DNA from: Alphaproteobacteria bacterium
GTDB taxonomy: Bacteria > Myxococcota_A > UBA796 > GCA-2862545
Direction: 5' to 3'
Length of the DNA: 41,747 nt
NCBI GenBank assembly: GCA_020632885.1
Contig: JACKEQ010000041.1
Location: forward strand, 1-41,747
Below the pieces are notes generated by a model. The model was given only the letters and a program-made list of their open reading frames with translations, made no database searches and was not told the DNA's origin. This document shows, piece after piece, positions 16,814 to 24,003 of this stretch (the first letter of the stretch is position 1; the number at the start of each line of letters is the position of its first letter). A program made the translations under genes and the position numbers.

Positions 16814-16819
16814 TAGACT
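16814..16819 (+). promoter_or_regulatory. Possible -10 box upstream of secreted paralogue 1
   Basis: TAGACT inside CCCGGTAGACTTCGCGG, followed by GGAGGGAGC and the ATG at 16838. The whole arrangement is repeated before the next paralogue, so promoter and ribosome site were duplicated with the gene. No clear -35. Confidence 0.45.
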
Positions 16820-16837
16820 TCGCGGTCTGGAGGGAGC

Positions 16838-18010
16838 ATGTGGCTCGTGGTGTTCGCAGGATGGGCCGGGGCTACCACCCTGGAGGTCGTGGGCCCGTGC
16901 GGTGTGGTCACCGGGGTCGAGGTCGATCCGTCGGGCAAGGAGGTGGGGCTGCCCTACGCGGGCGACTTCGGGTACGCACGCTACGGCGCGGTGCGCCTGC
17001 CGATGGACTTCCTCGCGGCACAGAACGACCTCGACCTGGGAGGTGGCGGCTTCGGTACCGGTGACCTCCTGGTCCTCGGTGCGACCGCCGAGACGGAGCT
17101 GGCGTTGGGCTTCCTGTTCCCCATCGACACCTGGTCGTCTTCGGGGCCACTGCCGCCCGACCTCGATCTGCTCGCAGCCACCGAGGTCTTCTCCACCAGC
17201 CCGGGGTGCCCGGCGACGCTGGCGGACTCCGTGCTGGACATCACGGGGCTCACGCCGTTGGACCGCGCGGTGGCGGCCGCGAACACGGCCTACCCGCTCG
17301 GTGCCCCCGTCCACCCCGGCGCACCCACGCGCCTCCGCCCGTCCACGCTCGATGCCGCGCTCCAGGTCCCTGCGGATCTCCTGGTCGCCGCGGGATGCGA
17401 GGTGTCGCAGACGTACGGGTGGCTCGGCGGCGCCTACCGCGCGGGAAAGGCGGACGGCGTGCTCGGCGAGCAGGCCCTTGCCTACACGCTGACGGGCGGG
17501 CTGGGCGGTGGGCACGTCAGCGGCGACCGCGACGGCGAGGCCTTCGGTGCTGTCGTCGGAGCCTACGACGGTCCCCGGTTCGTCGCGGATCTCCCGGCCC
17601 TCGGTGCCTTCCTGTTCGGGGTGAATGCCCGTGTCCAGGGCGCCCGGGGCGTGTTCGTGGGCGCCGAGGCCACCTGCCCGATCGGCACGTCACCACAGAC
17701 GGCCCTCGCTCCCTGGTTCCACGGCGATCTCACGGGGCTCGACCCCGTCGACGTGCTCGAGGGCCCGTGGAGCGTGTCCTCGCCGGACTGCGGCGTGCTC
17801 ACCGCCACCTGGACCTTCGTCCGCAACGACGAGCCCCTGTACTGGGACGTCCCGGAGCTCGGTGCCGTGGCCACGGTCGGTGGGCCGTCCACCTACGACC
17901 TCACCGTCTCGGGAGGCGCTGCGCAGCTCACCGTGACGGGCGACACGTTCACGGGCCAGCTCGTCACCCCGTTCACCGGAATCTGCCAGCTGGAGGGGGT
18001 GCGCCAGTGA
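16838..18010 (+). CDS. Secreted six-cysteine protein of unknown family, paralogue 1
   Basis: The 390-residue protein starts MWLVVFAGWAGATTLEV, a short uncharged signal peptide with a plausible cut after AGA or GAT. The start is fixed by GGAGGGAG 4 nt upstream and by matching the neighbour. I do not recognise the family. Compared with the next gene, six Cys are conserved: GPCGV, SPGCPATL, AAGCEV, EATCP, SSPDCG and GICQLEGVRQ, suggesting three disulfides in an exported protein. Other shared landmarks are APTRLRPSTLDAALQVP, RVQGARGVFVGAEATC, ALAPWFHGDL and NDEPLYWDVPELG. The composition is beta-rich with no obvious catalytic motif. The gene follows dut by 47 bp with its own likely promoter. Confidence 0.8.
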   Translation: MWLVVFAGWAGATTLEVVGPCGVVTGVEVDPSGKEVGLPYAGDFGYARYGAVRLPMDFLAAQNDLDLGGGGFGTGDLLVLGATAETELALGFLFPIDTWSSSGPLPPDLDLLAATEVFSTSPGCPATLADSVLDITGLTPLDRAVAAANTAYPLGAPVHPGAPTRLRPSTLDAALQVPADLLVAAGCEVSQTYGWLGGAYRAGKADGVLGEQALAYTLTGGLGGGHVSGDRDGEAFGAVVGAYDGPRFVADLPALGAFLFGVNARVQGARGVFVGAEATCPIGTSPQTALAPWFHGDLTGLDPVDVLEGPWSVSSPDCGVLTATWTFVRNDEPLYWDVPELGAVATVGGPSTYDLTVSGGAAQLTVTGDTFTGQLVTPFTGICQLEGVRQ

Positions 18011-18051
18011 CGCTCCTCGTCTCCTCACGAGTGGGGCCCGCTCCGCTCAGG

Positions 18052-18057
18052 TAGACT
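18052..18057 (+). promoter_or_regulatory. Possible -10 box upstream of secreted paralogue 2
   Basis: TAGACT in CTCAGGTAGACTGCGG, followed by CTGGAGGGAGC and ATG-TGG-CTC. It is nearly the same as the upstream region of the preceding gene. Confidence 0.45.
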
Positions 18058-18075
18058 GCGGACCCTGGAGGGAGC

Positions 18076-19233
18076 ATGTGGCTCTGGATCGCGTGGGCGT
18101 GGGCGTCTTCCGTCGAGGTCACGGGGCCCTGTGGTGTCGCGGTGGTCGATGTGGACACCGCTGGGCTGGTCGCCAGCTCTTCCCCCGTGTCCGGGGCGTT
18201 CGGCAGCGGCCGCTTCCCCGTCGAGCGAGCTGCCCTCGACCTCCTCGCCTTCGCAGATGACGCCGACGCGGGCGTCGGGCTGGGCCTGACCGACGTGGTG
18301 GTGGTCCTCTCGAGCGCTGACATCTTCGACAGGTTGATGTTCGTCTTCCCCACGAACACCTGGACGGAGGGGGGGTCGGTCGCCGGCCTCGACCTGGCCT
18401 CGGCCACCGCGGTCTTCATCGGGAACACCACCCCGAGCAGCGCCTGCGGACCGGCCCTGGCCGACTCCGTGCGGGACCTCACCCACGTCTCCGCTGTCGA
18501 ACGGGCCGCAGAGGCCGCGAACGCGGCCTACCCCACGGGCAGCCCGATCAGCCCGTCCGCCCCGACGCGACTTCGTCCCACCACGCTGGAGTCGGCCCTG
18601 CAGGTCCCCACCGACCTCCTGGTGTCGGAGGGATGTGAGGTGGGGGCGAAGCACCGGTGGGTCGGTGGAGGCTACCGGGCTGGCCAGGCGAACGGGGTGG
18701 TGGGCGAACAGGCGCTCGGCTACGCCCTCCAGGGGCGGGCTGGAGGCGGGCTCGTCGCAGGAGACCGCGACGGAGACCTGTTCGGCGACCGCATCGGGGC
18801 CTTCGATGGACCTCGCTTCGTCGCCAACCTTCCGGGCGCGGGCTCGTTCCTGTTCGGGATCAGTGCGCGTGTCCAGGGCGCCCGGGGCGTGTTCGTGGGC
18901 GCCGAGGCCACCTGTCCGTTCGGTTCTTCACCGGAGTCGGCCCTCGCTCCGTGGTTCCACGGTGACCTCTCCGGGCTCGACGGCGACGTTGTTCTCGAGG
19001 GTGCGTGGACCGTGTCCTCGCCGGACTGTGGCGACTTCAGCACCACCTGGACCTTCATCCCCAACGACGAGCCCCTCTACTGGGACATCCCCGAGCTCGG
19101 GGGGGTGGCGACGGTCATCGGGCCATCCACGTTCGACATCGTGGTCCCTGGAGGCGGTTTGCAGATCACGGTGACCGGCGACACCTTCACAGGCTCCACC
19201 CCAGCCTGCCAGTTCGACGGGGTGCGCCAGTGA
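18076..19233 (+). CDS. Secreted six-cysteine protein of unknown family, paralogue 2
   Basis: The 385-residue protein begins MWLWIAWAWASSVEV and aligns end to end with the gene just upstream, ending in the same GVRQ. The six cysteines are kept (GPCGV, SSACGPAL, SEGCEV, EATCP, SSPDCG, PACQFDGVRQ). Parts have diverged strongly (residues about 20-110), whereas RVQGARGVFVGAEATC and NDEPLYWDIPELG are nearly fixed. The 47 bp coding for the first of these blocks is identical in both genes (17630-17676 and 18868-18914). The two probably act at the same extracellular site, perhaps as components of one structure. Function is not recognised. Confidence 0.8.
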   Translation: MWLWIAWAWASSVEVTGPCGVAVVDVDTAGLVASSSPVSGAFGSGRFPVERAALDLLAFADDADAGVGLGLTDVVVVLSSADIFDRLMFVFPTNTWTEGGSVAGLDLASATAVFIGNTTPSSACGPALADSVRDLTHVSAVERAAEAANAAYPTGSPISPSAPTRLRPTTLESALQVPTDLLVSEGCEVGAKHRWVGGGYRAGQANGVVGEQALGYALQGRAGGGLVAGDRDGDLFGDRIGAFDGPRFVANLPGAGSFLFGISARVQGARGVFVGAEATCPFGSSPESALAPWFHGDLSGLDGDVVLEGAWTVSSPDCGDFSTTWTFIPNDEPLYWDIPELGGVATVIGPSTFDIVVPGGGLQITVTGDTFTGSTPACQFDGVRQ

Positions 19234-19255
19234 TGCCTCGAACGGTCCCGGGTAC

Positions 19256-19933
19256 ATGGTGGTGAGCCGGCGCGACCCGACCGTCCTGCGTGCGGACCTC
19301 GAGGCCGTGGCGGACCCCTCGCGGGCGCCGGCCATGAAGGCCTACCTGAAGGGCCACTTCGACTTCCTGGGCGTCACGTCCACGGACCGCAAAGCCGTTC
19401 AGAAGCCCTGGATCGCGGCTGGAAAGGGTCTGTCGGGCGACGACCTCGCCGCCGATGCCCTGGCCCTGTGGGAGGACCCCGCCCGCGAGCTCCAATACAT
19501 CGCGATCGACGACCTCCGTCGCTGGGCGAAGAAGCTCGGGCCCGACCAGCTCCCCGCCGTCGAGCACCTCATCCGCACGAAGTCCTGGTGGGACTCCGTG
19601 GACGCGCTGGCGGCCCACGTCGTGGGGGCCATGGTGCGCAAGCACCCCGAGCTCACGCCCGTGATGGACGCCTGGATCGACGACGACGACATGTGGATCG
19701 CGCGCACCGCCATCCTGCACCAGCTCACGTGGCGGGAGGCCGCGGACGAGGACCGCCTGTTCGGGTACTGCGTGCGCCGGATGGACCACAAGGATTCCTT
19801 CATCCGCAAGGCCATCGGGTGGGCCCTCCGGCAGCACGGTCGCGTGCGTCCCGATGCGGTCCGGGCCTTCGTGGAGGCCCATGCAGACGGGCTCTCCGGG
19901 CTCTCCAGGCGCGAGGCCCTGAAGCACCTCTGA
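19256..19933 (+). CDS. AlkD-like DNA alkylation repair glycosylase
   Basis: The 225-residue protein is all-helical with HEAT-like repeats, as in the AlkC/AlkD family (normal length about 220-240). Residues match the B. cereus AlkD site: Trp112 and Asp116 in SWWDSVDAL, Arg150 in MWIARTAILHQL, and Trp189 in KAIGWALRQ. The family removes N3- and N7-alkylated purines, including bulky adducts, by contacting the DNA backbone without flipping the base. The ATG at 19256 lacks a clear Shine-Dalgarno; GTG codons right after it are alternatives. It is flanked by secreted-protein genes with no functional link that I can see. Confidence 0.9.
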   Translation: MVVSRRDPTVLRADLEAVADPSRAPAMKAYLKGHFDFLGVTSTDRKAVQKPWIAAGKGLSGDDLAADALALWEDPARELQYIAIDDLRRWAKKLGPDQLPAVEHLIRTKSWWDSVDALAAHVVGAMVRKHPELTPVMDAWIDDDDMWIARTAILHQLTWREAADEDRLFGYCVRRMDHKDSFIRKAIGWALRQHGRVRPDAVRAFVEAHADGLSGLSRREALKHL

Positions 19934-19936
19934 CCG

Positions 19937-20983
19937 TCAGGGCAGCGCGAGCGCCAGGCCCAGTCGTGCCCCGAGGCTCCATCCCGCGTCCTGCGTCCAG
20001 GAGACCGGCAGCCCGACGACCAGGTTGGCGTAGGCGCCGAACGTGACCTCTGGACGCACGCGCCAGCCAGGGAGGCCGTCCTTCACGGTGCGACCGAGGA
20101 GCAGGCCCGGGCGGACCCAGTGGCGGTGCAGCACCCGGCAGCGCATGCCGTGGCCCCGCTCGTGCTCGTAGGTGTCGCCCAGGAGCGAGTGCGAACCGAT
20201 CCCGTAGAAACGACCCGCAGGCGTGGTCTCGTAGAACGCCACCAGCGTGCTGCCAGCCCCGATCGACGCCCCGATCGCGGGCTCCAGCCCTCGCGGTGAC
20301 GCGGTGGCGCCCGCCCAGACGCGCGGGATCGGGAACGCGGAGTAGACGTCGATGCGGCGGTCGGGTCGCTTCGTGGGCTTCGATGTCACGATCGCGATCG
20401 GGGACGTGGGCGGAGGAGCGGGGCAGGTGTGCTGCGCGAGGACCTCCCGGGGCTCCAGATCTGCACCGATCCAGACCTCGCAGCGGCCCGTGCGGCCGTC
20501 GACCACGATCTCGCTGCCCGAGCCGTCGTAGGGGCCAGGGAGGCGACGCTCCACTGGATTGGGGCAGCAGGCGGCGAGGTCCCGCCAGCGGAAGTGGGCG
20601 TCCAGGTACGGGTGGTCGCCCGTTCGGACGCGTGCAGACGACTGCCGCAGCGCTGTGGTCCGGTCGATCACGTCGCGCAGGTCGCAGTCCGAGCGGCCCT
20701 CGAGGGTGCAGAGCCAGAGGGCGACGTAGCGGTGGGCCGTTTGGTCGAGGTCGAGCTGGATCACGTGGTCCCCGGGCCCACCGCCCCACATCGGGGGGGC
20801 CTCGTAGACGACCCAGAGCAGCACGTCGTCCCGGGGAGGTCCGGCGCGCTCCGGGGCCGCTTCGACCTCGGCCCACGCGGCGGCCCGCGCCTCGGCTGTG
20901 GCGCTCGTCCAGACGGCCATGTCCCCCAGGCGGTGGGCTTCGTCCCAGTCTGATGCGAGCGCGAGGGTGGTCAGGAGATGCAT
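19937..20983 (-). CDS. Secreted protein of unknown function, possible outer-membrane beta structure
   Basis: I start it at the ATG at 20983 because MHLLTTLALASDWDEA looks like a signal peptide; the frame stays open for 70 codons upstream, but that part is Ser/Arg-rich and non-homologous in style. Product 348 residues. The middle has Cys residues (LWLCTLEGRSDCDLRD, DLAACCPNPVERR, GRCEVWIG). The last 100 residues alternate in beta fashion (LLLGRTVKDGLPGWRV, VTFGAYANLVVGLPVSW, GARLGLALALP), which could form a small barrel or sheet. No family is recognised. The stop lies 3 bp from that of the convergent AlkD-like gene. It is divergent from the M23 peptidase gene (94-bp gap). Confidence 0.6.
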   Translation of the reverse strand: MHLLTTLALASDWDEAHRLGDMAVWTSATAEARAAAWAEVEAAPERAGPPRDDVLLWVVYEAPPMWGGGPGDHVIQLDLDQTAHRYVALWLCTLEGRSDCDLRDVIDRTTALRQSSARVRTGDHPYLDAHFRWRDLAACCPNPVERRLPGPYDGSGSEIVVDGRTGRCEVWIGADLEPREVLAQHTCPAPPPTSPIAIVTSKPTKRPDRRIDVYSAFPIPRVWAGATASPRGLEPAIGASIGAGSTLVAFYETTPAGRFYGIGSHSLLGDTYEHERGHGMRCRVLHRHWVRPGLLLGRTVKDGLPGWRVRPEVTFGAYANLVVGLPVSWTQDAGWSLGARLGLALALP

Positions 20984-21077
20984 GCGGCACGTACGCTCCC
21001 CGGCGCCGTCCATTCGACGGGCTCCTCGACCGGATCCGCGCTGGCCGGCATACTGCGGGCTCCAATCGGGGTGCACG

Positions 21078-22130
21078 ATGCGGACACGGCTGCTCGAGGG
21101 GGCCTCGCTGCTCGCGGTCTCGGCGGGGCTCGGGGGGCTCCTGCTCGCCAGGATGCTCGGCGCCCACTGGAACGTCTGGCTGCTGTTCGGCATGGCGGGG
21201 GTCCCCGTGTTCGTCGTCGGACGGGCCCTGGCGAGCTGGCGTGGGTGGCTGGGCCCCTCCCCGGTCTCTCGCGACGCTCCGGCATCTGCCCGGGCTCACG
21301 CGGTCCTCCGCGCGCCGGCCTGGCTCCTCGGCGCGGTCGCGGTCTGGCTGGCCGTCCTGCCCATCCAGGTCGGTGATTCGCTGGGCGAGGTGCGCGTGTA
21401 CATCGTGGTCACCGCGGCCTTCGGGGTGCTCGCTGCGCTGGTGCCCCTGCGGACGGCCACCTGGTCGGGCTCCCTCGGGCTCGCGGCGGTCGCTGGCGTC
21501 TTCGGTTGGGACCTGATCACCGGGCTCTCCGGTCCCGCCGAGCCCACCGTGCAGCTCGCGTCGCCGTTCGCCGAGCCTGCAGTCGTCTTCCACGGTGGCG
21601 GCAGCCCGCTGTTCAACCACCACGCGCCCATCCCCCAGCAGCACGACGCCGTCGACATCGTGCTCGCACCCGGCGGCAGCGAGCAGGTCGGTGATCCCGC
21701 GACCCTCGAGGGCTGGGCGTGCTTCGGGGCGGACGTGCTGGCACCGGCCGACGGCGAGGTGGTCGCCGCGGTCGCGGATCTGCCGGACATGCCGATCGGC
21801 GAGGTCGACCGCGACAACCTCGCGGGCAACCACCTCGTCGTCCGGCTCGCCGACGAGCGCTTCCTGCTCCTCGCCCACCTGCAGCGGGGGAGCCTGCGCG
21901 TCGGTCCCGGCGACACGGTGGCCCGCGGCCAGCCGCTCGCGCGATGTGGGAACAGCGGGAACACCAGCCAGCCCCACCTGCACCTCCAGGTCCAGACGGG
22001 TCCTGCCTTCTCCAACCACGACCCCGACCTCCGCACGGTCGGGCTGCGATGGGAGCACGTGGAGCGCGGTGGACGCGTGATGGACGGGTCGCCGGCACGC
22101 CGGAACGACGTCCTGCTCCCCACGCGCTGA
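21078..22130 (+). CDS. Membrane-anchored M23-family metallopeptidase
   Basis: The 350-residue protein starts at the ATG at 21078 (MRTRLLEGASLLAVSAGLGG). About four hydrophobic segments lie in residues 8-165. The periplasmic part holds the M23/LytM zinc site: QHDAVDIVL (His...Asp) and HLHLQV (HxH), with GADVLAPADGEVVAAVADLP and GNSGNTSQP typical of the fold. Such enzymes cut peptide cross-links in peptidoglycan. Both metal motifs are present, so activity is likely. The many N-terminal membrane segments are unusual for this family. A CCGGCATACTGCGG sequence upstream may be a -10 region. Confidence 0.9.
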   Translation: MRTRLLEGASLLAVSAGLGGLLLARMLGAHWNVWLLFGMAGVPVFVVGRALASWRGWLGPSPVSRDAPASARAHAVLRAPAWLLGAVAVWLAVLPIQVGDSLGEVRVYIVVTAAFGVLAALVPLRTATWSGSLGLAAVAGVFGWDLITGLSGPAEPTVQLASPFAEPAVVFHGGGSPLFNHHAPIPQQHDAVDIVLAPGGSEQVGDPATLEGWACFGADVLAPADGEVVAAVADLPDMPIGEVDRDNLAGNHLVVRLADERFLLLAHLQRGSLRVGPGDTVARGQPLARCGNSGNTSQPHLHLQVQTGPAFSNHDPDLRTVGLRWEHVERGGRVMDGSPARRNDVLLPTR

Positions 22131-22138
22131 CCCACTCC

Positions 22139-23923
22139 CTACTGGAAGCGGCTGCAGCGTCCGTTCGCGTCCACGACCACGTACGCGGTCTCCCCTTGCA
22201 GCACGGTGACCGTACCGCAGGGCTGCAGGGCCAGGAGGTTGGGCCCGATGCGGACCTCCCAGGTCCCGCTTCCAATCGGACCCACCTGATGGCCGCCAGG
22301 GGCCCGCTCGCCGAAGAGCATCGCGGGCCCCGGGAAGTCGACGAAGATCGCGGCGTCGTGGGCGTGGTCGGAGGCCTGGAAGGCGTCGGCCGCCGCTGTG
22401 GCGGCGTCGATCCAGGGGCGGGCGTCCTGGCCGGCGCGCTCGCTCGCGAGCTCGCCGATGAGCCGCATCTTCTCGGAGTTGGAGAGGCCCTCGGCCTGGA
22501 GCTGCTCGTACAGGGCGCGATCGGTGGCGTCCGGGGGCCCGAGGACCTGCTCCGCGAGGTCGGAGGGGCCCCAGGGTGTGGGTGTGTCGCCCTCCTTCCA
22601 GGGAGTGGGGGGACGCTGCACGGTGCCCATGAACGGCACGGCCAGGAAGAGGCCCGCGAAGACCGCGCCCGACGCGGTCAGGACCCCGAGCACGACGAGG
22701 GTGATGGTGAGGGGCAGCGCACGGCCGATCCCACGGGTCCGGGTCGCGCGGGGGGCCGGCGGCACGGAGGCGTCGACGGGTACGACGTCCAGCTCGCCTT
22801 CGCGGACGACCTCGGCGACCTCCGGGACCGCGGCGACCTCCGTGACCTCGGCCAGGTCGAGATCCAGGGTTCGGGAGTCGTCGTCGAAGGTCGCTGTCGG
22901 CGCGCTCTCCCGGGATGCCGGCGCGTTCTCCCGCGATGTCGGTGCGGGGGTGTACATGGCGCCCGACAGGCGCTGCTCGGTGATCTGCCGTCCCTGCAGC
23001 TCGCCTTCGCCGGCCGGGGTGGTGGGCCAGTGGGCGTCGCGGCACCACCTCCGGAGGGTCTGGCCGGGCAGGTCCTCCACCCGATCGTCGAGCGTCACCG
23101 CGAGGTCCGCCGCCGTGGGACGGGCCCGGGGGTCGAACGCGAGCAGCGAAGCCAGGAGCTCCCGGACGTCCGGGGGGCACTCCAGACCCGCCAACGCGGA
23201 CCGGATGCGGGCGTCGTGGTCGGCCGCCTGCATCGCCAGCCGGAAGTGCTCGCGAGGCGACAGGTCTTCGAACAGCCGGGCGCCGGAGAGGGCCTCGTGG
23301 AGGGTCACGCCGAGTGCGTAGACGTCGCTCGCAGGGTCGTCGTGGATGTCGTCGAACCGCTCGGGCGCCATGTACCAGGGGCTCCCCAGCACGGCGTGGG
23401 TCTGCGTGCGGGCCTCCCGGCGCGCGTCCGCGGCCTTCGCGATGCCGAAGTCGAGCAGCCGGACGTCCGCGTGGCGGCCCACCCGGATGTTGCTCGGCTT
23501 GATGTCCCGGTGCACGAGGTGGAGCGGCACGCCTTCCGGCCCCGTGCTCGTGTAGGCCGCGTGCAGGGCGTCCGCGGTGCGGGCGATGACCTCGAGCGTG
23601 GCCCGCAGGGGCAGGCCGGCCCGGATGCATTCATCGAGGTCGGCCCCGTCGACGTACTCGGTGACGAGCGCGATGCGACCGTCGAGGAGCACCAGGTCGT
23701 GGACCTTCAGCACGGCGGGATGGTTGAGCGTGCCGAGCAGGCGGGCCTCGTCGCGGAGCCGCTGGATGGGCTGGCTCCGGGGGTCGAGCCCGCGGTGCAG
23801 GACCTTCAGCGCCACCTCGCTCTCGACGCCACCCGGGCTGCGCATCGTCGCGAGGTACACCTCACCGAAGCCGCCCGATCCCAGGCAGCGGTCGATGGAG
23901 AACTGGCGGAGGTCGGGTTCCAC
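22139..23923 (-). CDS. Ser/Thr protein kinase with one transmembrane segment and extracytoplasmic domain
   Basis: The 594-residue protein has a complete Hanks kinase domain at residues about 8-290: LGSGGFGEVY loop (14-23), Lys40 in VALKVL, HRDIKPSN catalytic loop, DFGIAK and MAPERF. An acidic/Ala-rich linker with Thr and Ser follows (about 310-410). One strong membrane segment (LPLTITLVVLGVLTASGAVF region, about 420-450) leads to a roughly 145-residue outer domain, which has a helical part and a beta part with two Cys (ALQPCGTVTV, NGRCSRFQ). The layout is that of PknB-like receptor kinases, with an unrecognised sensor. The stop is 8 bp from that of the convergent M23 peptidase gene. Confidence 0.93.
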   Translation of the reverse strand: MEPDLRQFSIDRCLGSGGFGEVYLATMRSPGGVESEVALKVLHRGLDPRSQPIQRLRDEARLLGTLNHPAVLKVHDLVLLDGRIALVTEYVDGADLDECIRAGLPLRATLEVIARTADALHAAYTSTGPEGVPLHLVHRDIKPSNIRVGRHADVRLLDFGIAKAADARREARTQTHAVLGSPWYMAPERFDDIHDDPASDVYALGVTLHEALSGARLFEDLSPREHFRLAMQAADHDARIRSALAGLECPPDVRELLASLLAFDPRARPTAADLAVTLDDRVEDLPGQTLRRWCRDAHWPTTPAGEGELQGRQITEQRLSGAMYTPAPTSRENAPASRESAPTATFDDDSRTLDLDLAEVTEVAAVPEVAEVVREGELDVVPVDASVPPAPRATRTRGIGRALPLTITLVVLGVLTASGAVFAGLFLAVPFMGTVQRPPTPWKEGDTPTPWGPSDLAEQVLGPPDATDRALYEQLQAEGLSNSEKMRLIGELASERAGQDARPWIDAATAAADAFQASDHAHDAAIFVDFPGPAMLFGERAPGGHQVGPIGSGTWEVRIGPNLLALQPCGTVTVLQGETAYVVVDANGRCSRFQ

Positions 23924-23990
23924 GCAGGGATCGACTAACCAGCGGGCTTCGGCCCGGCCGGCGGCCGGTGTTCCTCGGCGACCGACGCGC

Positions 23991-23996
23991 TAGTCC
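23991..23996 (+). promoter_or_regulatory. Possible -10 box, leaderless arrangement
   Basis: TAGTCC ends 7 nt before the ATG at 24004, and the only purine run (AGG) touches the start codon, too close to act as a ribosome site. Confidence 0.25.
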
Positions 23997-24003
23997 GCGC
24001 AGG

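Noticed and set aside
19800..23630. Minus-strand open frame of about 1,276 codons
   Set aside because: It crosses several well-supported genes on both strands in the wrong frame and shows no domain.
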